Assembly: GCF_000373905.1 (NCBI RefSeq)
Contig: NZ_KB892705.1
Span: 372,001 to 436,000 of the forward strand
Direction: 5' to 3'
Source of the DNA: Mycobacterium sp. 155
GTDB taxonomy: Bacteria; Actinomycetota; Actinomycetes; Mycobacteriales; Mycobacteriaceae
Length of the DNA stretch: 64,000 nucleotides
A model generated the notes under the pieces. The model was not told the origin of the DNA. It ran no database searches and worked only from the letters and a program-made list of their open reading frames with translations. This document shows, piece by piece, positions 49,548-58,028 of this stretch. Both the position numbers and the translations under genes were made by a program. Each line of letters begins with the position of its first letter. Within the stretch, counting starts at the first letter, position 1.

Positions 49548-50786
49548 ATGACGATGAACTCGAAGCGTCGGCGCAGGCATGCCAAACTTGCGGCGCAACC
49601 CGGGGTCCGTGCGGTCCGGCGGCCGCTGACACCTGGCAGCGACGAGTACTTCAACCTCTATTACGTGCGGTCGGGCGGCAAATCTCGTCATCCGGTGGTG
49701 ATCATCCCGGGCGGTCCGGGTGTGGCCTCGATCCTGTCCTACCGCGGGTTGCGGCACCGCGCGGCGGCCCGCGGGGCCGACGTGATCATGGTCGAGCACC
49801 GGGGTGTGGGGATGTCGCGCCACACCGACGCGGGCGAGGATCTGCCGCCCGAGGCCATCACCGTCGACCAGGCCGTCGATGACATCGCCGCGGTCCTCGA
49901 CGACGCCGGGGTGTCCACCGCGGTGTTCTACGGCACGTCGTACGGCACCTACCTCGCGTCCGGCATCGGCGTGCGCCACCCGGAACGGGTCGAGGCGATG
50001 GTCCTGGATTCGCCGCTGCTGTCGACCGGCGACATCGACGCCATGCGGAAGGCCATCCGCGATCTGCTCTGGCACGGTGCGGATCCTGAGACCTCGGCGC
50101 TGGCGCCCAAGGTCCGCAAGCTCGCCGATGCCGGGGTATTCAGAACGGCCGGCGGTCAACTCGCCGGGGCGCTGTACGGCTACGGCGGTGCGGCCCTGCT
50201 CGACCGGGTGCTCGACCTCCTGCTGGGCGGGCACACCGTGGTGTGGTCGGTGTTGCGCCGGCTGGACCGCATGTCCACGCGAAAAGTGCCGTACCGCAAC
50301 GAGTCCGATCTGGTCGGTCGCATCGCATTCCACGAGTTGAACTTTGCGGGCGTCCCCGACGGCATGCCGCTGGACCCAGTGTTCGACCTCCATCTCGGCG
50401 GGCACGCCGAGCGTTACGAACCGTTCGAGGCCGAGCCCTACGATCTGGTGGCAGAGATGCCGAACTTCCATTGGCCGACCGTCGTGGTGTCCGGCGGACG
50501 CGATCTCACCACGCCGCCCGCGGTTGCCGAACGTATCGCCGAGTTGGTACCCGACGCCGTGCTGGTACCGATGCCCACCGCCGCGCACAGCGTGCTCGAC
50601 ACCCGCGAGCGGGCCGCCCTCGCGGTGATCGATGCCGTGCGCAATGGTGCGGCCGAACAACTTTCGGCCGTCGCGCCGGAATTGGACACTCTGCCGGCAC
50701 GGATCGGCCTGCGGCTGGCCGCGTCCGCGATCGCGGTGGGGGCCGCCGTGGAATCGGTGTTGCCGAACCGCGCGGCTACTTCATGA
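49548..50786 (+). CDS. alpha/beta hydrolase, proline-iminopeptidase-like
   Basis: This 412-residue hydrolase has the oxyanion region VVIIPGGPGVASILSYRGL, HRGVGMSRH, the nucleophile elbow FYGTSYGTYLASG, and the later triad members Asp in VVSGGRDLTTPP and His in PTAAHSVLD. The HGGPG-like motif and the order of elements place it near the proline iminopeptidase/tripeptidyl peptidase branch (S33). It has no signal peptide. ATG 49548 is followed by a second ATG at 49554. Its last 11 bases overlap the end of the convergent OppA gene. The nearby peptide importer suggests, weakly, a role in peptide breakdown. Confidence 0.82.
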   Translation: MTMNSKRRRRHAKLAAQPGVRAVRRPLTPGSDEYFNLYYVRSGGKSRHPVVIIPGGPGVASILSYRGLRHRAAARGADVIMVEHRGVGMSRHTDAGEDLPPEAITVDQAVDDIAAVLDDAGVSTAVFYGTSYGTYLASGIGVRHPERVEAMVLDSPLLSTGDIDAMRKAIRDLLWHGADPETSALAPKVRKLADAGVFRTAGGQLAGALYGYGGAALLDRVLDLLLGGHTVVWSVLRRLDRMSTRKVPYRNESDLVGRIAFHELNFAGVPDGMPLDPVFDLHLGGHAERYEPFEAEPYDLVAEMPNFHWPTVVVSGGRDLTTPPAVAERIAELVPDAVLVPMPTAAHSVLDTRERAALAVIDAVRNGAAEQLSAVAPELDTLPARIGLRLAASAIAVGAAVESVLPNRAATS

Positions 50787-52452
50787 AGCCGATCTTGGTG
50801 TAGTCGGCGTCGGCCAGTCCGAAGGCGCCGAAGTTGGCCAGGCTGCTGCGTACCGCGACGTTTCCGGGTGACTGGAACAGCGGCAGGCTGAACACCTCGG
50901 CGAACAGCATCTTGTCGAGTTCGTTCGCCAGGGCCCGCGCCTTGTCCGGATCGAGCTCTTGCAGGGTCTGTTCGATCTTCGCGTCGATCTCCGGGCTGCC
51001 GATCTTGCCGAAGTTGCTGGCGCCGTTCTGGGTGTAGATCTGGGTCAGCGACCCGAGCGGGAACGCGTCACCGAGGAAGGCGAACTGTGCGATGTCGAAG
51101 TCGCCCTTGTTGATGTAGTTGGTGAAAAACCCGCTGCCGGGTTTGGTGTCGATGACGAGCTTCACCCCGATCTGAGCAAGGGTGTTCTGCGCGATCTGCG
51201 CGACTTGGCGGGTACTGCCCGCGTCGTAGAGCACGTCGCGGACCACCAGCGGCTTGCCGTCCTTCTCCCGGAACTGCCCGTTGAGCTTCCAGCCCAGGGC
51301 GTCCAGTTCGGCCTTGGCTTTCTCGGGGTCGAACGCCACCTCGGCGCTGTTGTCCTGGTAGCCCTTCTGCCCGGCGACGTAGATGTGGTTGTTCAACGGC
51401 ACCGGATTGTCTGTGAGGCCGCGCTGGGTGATGTTGGCGATGGCTTGGCGGTCGATGCCCTTGGCCACGGCCTGCCGCAGCGACCTATCGGCCAGGATGG
51501 ACCCGGGAGCGCCGTTGAACGTGAAGTGGTACCAGCTCGGGCTGGGGGCCCGGCGGATCGAGATCCCCGGGGTGTTGCGTGCGATGGTCAGCTCATCCAG
51601 TGACGCTGTCCCGGTGGCATCGATCGCATTGTTCTGCAGCGCCGGGATGCGTGCCGCGTCATCGAGCACCGAGAACGTCATGCTGTCCAGCAGCGGCGGC
51701 GCACCCCACCACTTCGGGTTGCGGGTCAAGGTGATTCGTTGTGCGCCTCGATCGATATTGGACACGATGAACGGGCCTGCTGACGGGCCGGGCCCATTGA
51801 GCTGGCCCTTGTTGAAGACCTCGGGGTCGGCGGTCATGCTCTTGGGCAGCAACCGGCCGTTGCCGGCGAACATGCCCCGCCAGTCCGCGTACGGCTCGGC
51901 GAACGTCATGATCGCCTGCCGGTCGTCGACGCCGCGGGTGACCGAGGCGACCCGTTCACTGCCGTTGGGTGCGGCGATGATGAACGCGGGGTTCTTCCCG
52001 CTGGTCGCGTCGACCTGTGACTTGATGTCCTCCCAGGTGATCGGGGTGCCGTCGGACCACACCGCCTTCGGGTTGATCGTGTAGGTGACCACCTGCGGGT
52101 TGGTTGAGGTCAGTTCGACGTTGGTGAAGTAGTCGGTATAGACCTTCGTGGTGCCGTCGGCGGCGACGACGAAAGCCCGCGGCAGTGTCGGCTTGGACAG
52201 CGAGCCGACATCACCGGTGCCGCCGTCCAGCTGCAGCGGGTTGAAGTTGGACGGGAACTCGGTGAGTGCCAGCCGTAGATTGCCGCCCTGCCTGAGGTTC
52301 GCCACGTCCTGCGGGTTGACGTCGCTCGTGGTGCCGACCTCGGCATTGCCGCCGGCCGAAGGGACATTATGGTCGCCACCCGAGCACGCGGTGAGCGTGA
52401 GTGCGGTGGCGAGGGCGGCGATGGCGAGGCGACGCAGGTTCATCCCGTTCAC
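50776..52452 (-). CDS. oppA: OppA, oligopeptide ABC transporter substrate-binding lipoprotein
   Basis: This 558-residue family 5 solute-binding protein starts with a signal peptide LRRLAIAALATALTLTAC (lipobox LTAC, Cys about 23). The binding domain has VWSDGTPITWEDIKSQVDA, GPFIVSNIDRGAQRITLTRNPKWW, RRAPSPSWYHFTFN and LRQAVAKGIDRQAIA, all characteristic of OppA/DppA. It captures peptides outside the membrane for the OppBCD importer. GTG 52452 is chosen because TAGCAT lies seven bases upstream; ATG 52443 would give the same mature protein. Its own leaderless promoter, in addition to the oppB promoter, would allow higher expression of the binding protein. Confidence 0.93.
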   Translation of the reverse strand: MNGMNLRRLAIAALATALTLTACSGGDHNVPSAGGNAEVGTTSDVNPQDVANLRQGGNLRLALTEFPSNFNPLQLDGGTGDVGSLSKPTLPRAFVVAADGTTKVYTDYFTNVELTSTNPQVVTYTINPKAVWSDGTPITWEDIKSQVDATSGKNPAFIIAAPNGSERVASVTRGVDDRQAIMTFAEPYADWRGMFAGNGRLLPKSMTADPEVFNKGQLNGPGPSAGPFIVSNIDRGAQRITLTRNPKWWGAPPLLDSMTFSVLDDAARIPALQNNAIDATGTASLDELTIARNTPGISIRRAPSPSWYHFTFNGAPGSILADRSLRQAVAKGIDRQAIANITQRGLTDNPVPLNNHIYVAGQKGYQDNSAEVAFDPEKAKAELDALGWKLNGQFREKDGKPLVVRDVLYDAGSTRQVAQIAQNTLAQIGVKLVIDTKPGSGFFTNYINKGDFDIAQFAFLGDAFPLGSLTQIYTQNGASNFGKIGSPEIDAKIEQTLQELDPDKARALANELDKMLFAEVFSLPLFQSPGNVAVRSSLANFGAFGLADADYTKIGFMK

Positions 52453-52459
52453 CCCGCCG

Positions 52460-52465
52460 ATGCTA
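52460..52465 (-). promoter_or_regulatory. -10 element of a leaderless promoter (oppA)
   Basis: Minus-strand TAGCAT is followed by seven bases and then GTG 52452. It lies in the 63-base gap between oppD and oppA. Confidence 0.5.
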
Positions 52466-52515
52466 GAGGTAGCAACGCGGGGCCGCGGCGTGACCCCGAT
52501 TCTCAGGCGCCGAAA

Positions 52516-54372
52516 TCAGCTCGGCCGGGGCCGCGGCACCGCCGACAGCAGCCGCTGGGTGTATTCGTGCCGGGGGTTGGCGAAAATCTTGTCACCCGAG
52601 CCTTGTTCGACGATCGCGCCCTGGTACATCACGGCCACGTCGTGCGCGAGATGCTTGACCACCGACAGGTCGTGGGAGACGAACAGATAGGACAGGCCGA
52701 GCTCGTCCTGCAGGTCGAGTAGCAGGTTGATGATGCCGGCCTGGATCGACACGTCCAGCGCCGACACGGGTTCGTCGAGCGCCAGGATCTTGGGCTGCAG
52801 CGCCAGCGCCCGGGCGATACCGATGCGTTGTTTCTGCCCGCCGGAGAACTCCGCCGGGTAGCGGCTGGCGTCGGCGCGCCGCAGCCCGACCACCTCGAGC
52901 AGCTCGGCCACCCGGTCATCGGTGTGGTGCTTGTCGAAACCGTTGGCGGACAACGGTTCGGCCAGCACGTCGAAAACCGGTAGGCGGGGATCGAGCGAGG
53001 CCACCGGGTCCTGGAAGACGACCTGCAGGTCGGTGCGCATTTCACGCCGGGTGCGACGGTCCAGCGCCGCTACGTCGGTGCCCAGCACCTCGATCGAACC
53101 GGCTTGTGGCGCAGTCAGATTCAGAATCTGGTGCAGCGTGGTGGATTTACCGGACCCGGATTCGCCGACGATGCCCAGGGTCCGGCCCTGCCGCAGTTCG
53201 AAGCTGACGTTGTCCACCGCACGGACCTCGCCGACCTGCCGGCGGAACACCACGCCTTTGGTGAGCCTGTAGGTCTTCTGCAGATCGCGCACCCGCAGCA
53301 CCACCGGCGCATCGGTGGTAGGCGCCTGCGCGCGGGCCGCCGGCACCTGATAGATGTCCGAGGCGCCGCGGCCGCGCACCTTGTCGGTGCGGATGCACGC
53401 CGCCCGGTGGCCCGTGAGCCAATGGTCCTCCTCGCGTGCGGCGCCGGCCACCGTCACCAATTCGGGCTCAGCAGCACGGCAGTCGTCGATCGCCAGCGGG
53501 CAGCGCGGTGCGAACGGGCAGCCGTGCGGCGTCGCGGTGAGCGACGGGGGAGAGCCGGGAATCGGCACCAGCCGCGTGCCCTGCGGTGCGTCCAGCCGCG
53601 GCACCGAGCCGAGTAGGCCGACCGTGTAAGGCATTCGCGCGTCGCGGTACAGCTCGCCGACCGTCGCGTCCTCGACGGCCCGCCCGGCATACATCACCAG
53701 GGCCCGGTCGGCGAACTCCGCGACGACGCCCAGATCGTGGGTGATGATCAGCACGCCCGCACCGGTGACATCTCGCGCGGTCTTGAGCACGTCGAGGATC
53801 TGGGCCTGCACGGTGACGTCCAGCGCCGTCGTGGGCTCGTCGCAGATCAACAGATCGGGATCGTTGGCGATGGCGATGGCGATGACCACGCGCTGGCGTT
53901 CACCGCCGGACAGTTCGTGTGGGAAGGCCCGCGCCCGGCGTTCCGGTTGTGCGATGCCGACCAGTTCCAGCAGTTCGACTGCGCGGGCCCGAGCCGCTCG
54001 CCGCGTGAGATCGCGGTTGTGCACCTCAAGTGCCTCGGCGATCTGATCGCCGACCGTGTAGACGGGGGTCAGCGCCGACATCGGGTCCTGAAACACCGTG
54101 CCGATGGCGTTGCCCCTGATGCGTGACAGCTCCGCGTCCGATTTCCCCAGTAGCTCTTCGCCGCGCAGCCGCACCGATCCGGACACCTCAGCGAACTCGG
54201 GCAGCAGGCCCACCACCGACATGGCGACGGCCGATTTCCCGGCACCGGACTCGCCGACGAGGGCCACCACCTCGCCGGCGTCGACGTGAAAGTCCACGCC
54301 GCGCACGGCGGCCACCGGATCGGCGTCGGTCGGAAACGTCACCGTCAGATCGCTGACCTCGAGCAGGCTCAT
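52516..54372 (-). CDS. oppD: OppD, dual-ATPase subunit of the oligopeptide importer (OppD-OppF fusion)
   Basis: This 618-residue protein contains two complete ATPase domains. The first has Walker [11 protein letters not shown], signature [14 protein letters not shown] and Walker [13 protein letters not shown]. The second has [24 protein letters not shown] and [12 protein letters not shown]. Between them is the family C-terminal segment with the Cys motif [16 protein letters not shown], which in relatives binds an iron-sulfur cluster or forms the regulatory region. It energises import of peptides through OppB and OppC. Its ATG overlaps the oppC stop by four bases. Confidence 0.95.
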   Translation of the reverse strand: MSLLEVSDLTVTFPTDADPVAAVRGVDFHVDAGEVVALVGESGAGKSAVAMSVVGLLPEFAEVSGSVRLRGEELLGKSDAELSRIRGNAIGTVFQDPMSALTPVYTVGDQIAEALEVHNRDLTRRAARARAVELLELVGIAQPERRARAFPHELSGGERQRVVIAIAIANDPDLLICDEPTTALDVTVQAQILDVLKTARDVTGAGVLIITHDLGVVAEFADRALVMYAGRAVEDATVGELYRDARMPYTVGLLGSVPRLDAPQGTRLVPIPGSPPSLTATPHGCPFAPRCPLAIDDCRAAEPELVTVAGAAREEDHWLTGHRAACIRTDKVRGRGASDIYQVPAARAQAPTTDAPVVLRVRDLQKTYRLTKGVVFRRQVGEVRAVDNVSFELRQGRTLGIVGESGSGKSTTLHQILNLTAPQAGSIEVLGTDVAALDRRTRREMRTDLQVVFQDPVASLDPRLPVFDVLAEPLSANGFDKHHTDDRVAELLEVVGLRRADASRYPAEFSGGQKQRIGIARALALQPKILALDEPVSALDVSIQAGIINLLLDLQDELGLSYLFVSHDLSVVKHLAHDVAVMYQGAIVEQGSGDKIFANPRHEYTQRLLSAVPRPRPS

Positions 54373-55301
54373 GTGCGCTTCCTCCGCCGCAGCCGGCCGC
54401 TGCCCGGATCGAGCGCGTCGCGCAGGCCGTCACCGGCGAGGTTGGCGCAGAGGATGATCAGCACCAGGACACCGGCGGGGAAGAGGAACACCCACGGAAA
54501 AGTGGTCGCGGATTTGGTGCCGTCGGCGATCAGCGTGCCCAACGACACGTCAGGCGGCTGGATGCCGAAACCCAGGAAGCTCAAGCCGGTTTCGGCCAGG
54601 ATTGCGATGCCAACATTGAGAGCGGCGTCGATGATCAGCAGCGACGCCACATTCGGCACGATGTGGCGCACGATGATCCGCCAGCTGCGCACGCCCATAT
54701 ACCGTGCGGCGACGACGAATTCGCGCTCCCGCAACGTCATCGTCATACCGCGCACGATGCGCGAGCTGATCATCCAGCTGAACAGTGAGAACAGCACGAT
54801 CAGCCAGAAGACGCGATCGGACTGGCCCAGTCGCGGAGTGACGATCGCGATCAGGATGAAGCTCGGCACCACCAGCAGCACGTCGACCACCCACATCAGC
54901 GCCCGGTCCCGCCAGCCGCCGAAATAGCCTGCGATCGAACCGACCGTGGCGGCGATGACCGTCGAGATGAGTGCCACGCAGACACCGATCAACATGGATT
55001 TCTGCATGCCGCGCAGGGTTTGGGCGAGCAGGTCCTGGCCCAGTGCGTTGGTGCCGAACCAGTGTGTGGTCGACGGCGGTGTCTGCAGCGCGTAGTAGTC
55101 GAGGTCGGTGTAGTTGTACGGCAGCAGCGGGGGCAGGGCGTAGCAGCCGACGAACATCACCGCCAGCACGACCAGCGCAGCCACCGCCGGCTTGTTTCGC
55201 ATGAACCGGCGGAAGACGAGCGTGCGCCGGGTGGCGAATTCCTCGGTATGCAGGCCCGAGCGCGCCGACGTCGCGGTCGTCGCAGCAGAAGCGTCGCTCA
55301 T
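54369..55301 (-). CDS. oppC: OppC, oligopeptide ABC transporter permease
   Basis: This 310-residue permease has an N-terminal hydrophilic stretch, the first helix [20 protein letters not shown], the extracellular region [25 protein letters not shown] typical of OppC/DppC, and the EAA loop [26 protein letters not shown] that contacts the ATPase. Six helices are expected. ATG 55301 overlaps the oppB stop and is the family start; the reading frame continues upstream through oppB in another frame and is not coding there. Confidence 0.93.
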   Translation of the reverse strand: MSDASAATTATSARSGLHTEEFATRRTLVFRRFMRNKPAVAALVVLAVMFVGCYALPPLLPYNYTDLDYYALQTPPSTTHWFGTNALGQDLLAQTLRGMQKSMLIGVCVALISTVIAATVGSIAGYFGGWRDRALMWVVDVLLVVPSFILIAIVTPRLGQSDRVFWLIVLFSLFSWMISSRIVRGMTMTLREREFVVAARYMGVRSWRIIVRHIVPNVASLLIIDAALNVGIAILAETGLSFLGFGIQPPDVSLGTLIADGTKSATTFPWVFLFPAGVLVLIILCANLAGDGLRDALDPGSGRLRRRKRT

Positions 55302-56275
55302 GTCACCCGCACTCTCGGATCCAGCGCCGCATAGATGACATCGGACAGCAGACCGGCCAGCAGCACGACGGACCCGGTGAACACCGTGATGGCGGCGATG
55401 ATGTTGGTGTCTTGCGTCGCGATGCCCTGGACCACCCACTCGCCCATACCGTGCCAGCCGAAGATCTTCTCGACGAACACCGCGCCGGTGACCAGGCCCG
55501 CGATTCCGTAGGCGAACAGTGTGGCCATCGGGATCAGCGCGGTGCGCAGGCCGTGTTTGAACAGTGCCTGGCGCCGGGTCAGCCCTTTGGCGCGCGCGGT
55601 GCGGATGAAGTCCTGGCCCAGCACGTCGAGCATGGCGTTGCGTTGGTAGCGGCTGTATCCCGCGATGGCTGACAGGGCCAGCGTGAAGGTCGGCAGTGCG
55701 AGGTGCTGCAACCGGTCGACGAACTGGTCCCAGCCGCCGCCGACGACGTCGGGGGACGTCTCCCCGGTGTATTCGAACAGTTGCACGCCCAGTATCGAAT
55801 TGACGTCGAGCGCAGCCAGAATCAGCAGGTTGGCGATGACGAAGGTCGGGGTGCTGATCACCAGCAGGGACAGCAAGGTGATGACACGGTCGGAGAGCCG
55901 GTACTGGCGGATCGCGCCCCAGGCCCCGACGACAACGCCGATCACGGTGCCCAGCACCGAACCGATGACCAGCAACCGCAAGCTGACACCGATGCGGCGC
56001 CACAGTTCGTCGGATACCGGTTGTCCAGCCACGGTGGTACCGAAGTCGCCGCGAACCGCGCCGGCGGCCCAGTCCAGGTACCGGATCGGGATGGGCTTGT
56101 CGAGGCCGAGTTCGGCCGCCTTGGCATCGATGGTGGACTGCGGCGGGCGCGGATTGCGCTGCAGCAGGCTGTCGAGCGGCTCGAAGGCGTACGAGGTGAG
56201 GGTGAACGTCAGAAACGACGCCAGCGCCAGCAGCACGATGTAGTTGAGCAGCCGGCGCGCCAGGAAGCGCGTCAT
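55298..56275 (-). CDS. oppB: OppB, oligopeptide ABC transporter permease
   Basis: This 325-residue permease starts FLARRLLNYIVLLALASFLTFTL, typical of OppB/DppB. It has LGLDKPIPIRYLDWAAGAVRGDFG in the first outside loop and the EAA loop DFIRTARAKGLTRRQALFKHGLRTALIP. It is the first gene of the oppBCDA operon, with 4-base overlaps to oppC and oppD. A minus-strand TACTGT (56303-56308) is a possible -10, with TTGAGG 21 bases upstream, too far for a good promoter. Confidence 0.93.
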   Translation of the reverse strand: MTRFLARRLLNYIVLLALASFLTFTLTSYAFEPLDSLLQRNPRPPQSTIDAKAAELGLDKPIPIRYLDWAAGAVRGDFGTTVAGQPVSDELWRRIGVSLRLLVIGSVLGTVIGVVVGAWGAIRQYRLSDRVITLLSLLVISTPTFVIANLLILAALDVNSILGVQLFEYTGETSPDVVGGGWDQFVDRLQHLALPTFTLALSAIAGYSRYQRNAMLDVLGQDFIRTARAKGLTRRQALFKHGLRTALIPMATLFAYGIAGLVTGAVFVEKIFGWHGMGEWVVQGIATQDTNIIAAITVFTGSVVLLAGLLSDVIYAALDPRVRVT

Positions 56276-56413
56276 CCGGTTGGTCCCTGCCGCATGGGAC
56301 ACACAGTAGAAGAGGCAGGCCCCGACCGGCCTCAAGGTACGGGTCCGGCGCGCCCGTAGCCGGCTGGTTGGGAATTGCCAGCGCGCGCTCAGCGTCTTCA
56401 AAGATGTGGCGGG

Positions 56414-56443
56414 TTGACTGGGTACCACCTGGCGATTTCGCCA
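56414..56443 (+). promoter_or_regulatory. possible promoter/operator before a small exported-protein gene
   Basis: TTGACT (56414-56419) is a good -35. Ten bases later lies a palindrome, TGGCGA-TT-TCGCCA (56430-56443), where the spacer and -10 should be. No clear TAnnnT follows at normal spacing, so the palindrome may be an operator and the promoter may need an activator. Confidence 0.3.
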
Positions 56444-56477
56444 AAGCTGACTGAAAGATCAATCAAGGGGCGATGTC

Positions 56478-56720
56478 ATGACCAATGGAAAGCCTGACAA
56501 GGTGAAGTTCGTCGCTGCGATCGCCGGAGGTGCCGCAGTAGTCGCGCTCGGTGCGCTGGGCTTGATCAGCCACGAGCAGCCATCCGCCGTCGCGACCAGC
56601 ACCATGAACATCGGGGCGACCGTTACCGAAACCACCCCGCCCGCGGCGCCCGCCACTCCAATGGCTGTGCCCGCGTTGAAGGGTGACACGCCGCCGGACG
56701 GCTTTGCGACGACTCACTGA
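56478..56720 (+). CDS. small membrane-anchored or secreted protein, 80 residues
   Basis: A single hydrophobic helix (about residues 10-31, VKFVAAIAGGAAVVALGALGLI) follows a short positively charged start, then a Thr/Pro/Ala-rich outer segment ATVTETTPPAAPATPMAVPA and the end KGDTPPDGFATTH. No lipobox and no clear signal peptidase site are seen, so it may stay anchored. Similar small proteins with TVTETTPP and TPMAVPALKGDTP are common in mycobacteria and have no known role. AGGGGCG stands about 8 bases before the ATG. Its end overlaps the convergent exported-protein gene by seven bases. Confidence 0.7.
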   Translation: MTNGKPDKVKFVAAIAGGAAVVALGALGLISHEQPSAVATSTMNIGATVTETTPPAAPATPMAVPALKGDTPPDGFATTH

Positions 56721-57151
56721 CCCGGGGCTCCGGCCTCGCCGATACTGCTCACGGTCGCTGTCGTCCCGGAGCGCGTCGCCCGGACCAGCACGTGGTCGTT
56801 GACCGCCCACGTCGGTTTCAGCGTCGACGGCAGTGTGTAGGCCTGGCTGAACCCGTCGGTGCTCGCGACCGTCACTGAATCGGCCGTCAACGTCGTGATC
56901 ACGCCCACCTGGGTGAGTTCTGTGGTGTAGCCACCGTGCCCATCCCGACGGACGGATTCGCTGTGAACCGTTGCGGCGTCGGCATTGTCGCGCGCCGGCC
57001 GGCCCCAGGGCGGGGGACCGTCGCCGTGGTGGCCTGGTGGGCCGGCTTCACCCATGCCCGGGGAATCGGTCGCGGCGTATACCGCGGCGCCGCCGAGTCC
57101 GGCTATCGCCGCGGCGATACCGACGGCCGCGACCGTTAGCCTCATGCTCAT
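56714..57151 (-). CDS. exported protein with DUF5666-like beta domain
   Basis: This 145-residue protein has a signal peptide (MSMRLTVAAVGIAAAIAGLGGAAVYAA, likely cleaved after AxA), a Gly/Pro/His-rich segment (GPPGHHGDGPPPWGRP), then two short beta repeats: VGVITTLTADSVTVASTDGFSQAY and DHVLVRATRSGTTATVSSIGE. The VGxITxLxADSVTV pattern resembles the DUF5666/OB-like repeats seen in cell-envelope proteins. Function is unknown. It is divergent from the response regulator and has a pair of 11-bp-spaced CACAG boxes on its own strand just upstream, so it is probably under that regulator. Confidence 0.75.
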   Translation of the reverse strand: MSMRLTVAAVGIAAAIAGLGGAAVYAATDSPGMGEAGPPGHHGDGPPPWGRPARDNADAATVHSESVRRDGHGGYTTELTQVGVITTLTADSVTVASTDGFSQAYTLPSTLKPTWAVNDHVLVRATRSGTTATVSSIGEAGAPGQ

Positions 57152-57174
57152 GGCACCTACCGTGCAGGTGTCGT

Positions 57175-57190
57175 CTGTGCGCTGGCTGTG
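57175..57190 (-). promoter_or_regulatory. PhoP-type direct repeat, two boxes, upstream of the exported-protein gene
   Basis: On the minus strand CACAG occurs at 57190-57186 and 57179-57175, exactly 11 bases apart; the first is part of TTCACAGC. This matches the TCACAGC-N4-TCACAGC layout known for mycobacterial PhoP. Confidence 0.5.
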
Positions 57191-57221
57191 AATAAATTCA
57201 GCGACAGATGAGTGCGGCTCT

Positions 57222-57248
57222 CACAGCTGGGGCATAGACGCCCCACAG
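57222..57248 (+). promoter_or_regulatory. PhoP-type direct repeat, three boxes, upstream of the response regulator
   Basis: CACAG (57222), CATAG (57233) and CACAG (57244) follow each other at exactly 11-base intervals. The first is within TCACAGC. The last overlaps the expected -35 position of a leaderless promoter whose -10 is AATAAT (57270-57275), six bases before GTG 57282. Confidence 0.5.
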
Positions 57249-57281
57249 TCATGACTCATCACTTCACCGAATAATGGGCGT

Positions 57282-58028
57282 GTGCCTGCAGCCGTCAACG
57301 ACAACGAACCTGCCCGTGCCGTGATGCGCCGCGCCGATGGCAACCCGATCCAGGTGCTCGTCGTCGACGACGAGCCGGTGCTGGCCGAACTGGTGTCGAT
57401 GGCGTTGCGCTACGAGGGCTGGGATATCGCCACCGCCGGTGACGGTGCGACCGCCATCGCCGCGGCCCGCGAAAACCCGCCCGACGTGGTGGTACTCGAC
57501 GTGATGCTGCCCGACATGAGCGGGCTGGAGGTGTTGCAGAAGCTGCGTGAGCAGATCCCAGGACTGCCGCTGCTGCTGCTCACCGCCAAGGACTCGGTGG
57601 AGGACCGGATCGCTGGTCTGACCGCGGGCGGCGACGACTACGTCACCAAACCCTTCAGCCTCGAAGAGGTCGTGCTGCGATTGCGGGCCCTGCTTCGACG
57701 CACCGGCGTGACCAGTGAGGATGGCGGCGCCAAGATCGTCGTCGGCGACCTGGTTCTCGACGAGGACAGTCACGAGGTGACCCGTGCCGGTGAGCCCATC
57801 ACGCTGACCGCGACCGAATTCGAACTGCTGCGCTTCATGATGCGCAATGCCAAGCGGGTGCTGAGCAAGGCCCAGATCCTCGACCGGGTGTGGAGCTACG
57901 ACTTCGGTGGCCGCTCCAACATCGTCGAGCTCTACGTGTCGTATCTGCGTAAGAAGATCGACAGCGGCCGCGAACCGATGATCCACACACTGCGCGGCGC
58001 GGGTTATGTCCTCCGCCCCCCGCGCTGA
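57282..58028 (+). CDS. OmpR-family response regulator, PhoP/TrcR/TcrX type
   Basis: This 248-residue regulator has a receiver domain with VDDEPVLAELVSMALRYEGW, phosphoacceptor Asp73 in VVLDVMLPD and Lys in YVTKPFSLEE, and a winged helix with TATEFELLRFMMRNAKRVLSK, ILDRVWSYDFGG and IVELYVSYLRKKIDSG, ending HTLRGAGYVLRPPR. The phrases SYDFGG...VSYLRKKIDS are shared with PhoP and TrcR of M. tuberculosis (recalled). Direct repeats upstream suggest autoregulation. The kinase gene overlaps its last 23 bases, and the glycosyltransferase cluster follows on the same strand. Confidence 0.9.
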   Translation: MPAAVNDNEPARAVMRRADGNPIQVLVVDDEPVLAELVSMALRYEGWDIATAGDGATAIAAARENPPDVVVLDVMLPDMSGLEVLQKLREQIPGLPLLLLTAKDSVEDRIAGLTAGGDDYVTKPFSLEEVVLRLRALLRRTGVTSEDGGAKIVVGDLVLDEDSHEVTRAGEPITLTATEFELLRFMMRNAKRVLSKAQILDRVWSYDFGGRSNIVELYVSYLRKKIDSGREPMIHTLRGAGYVLRPPR

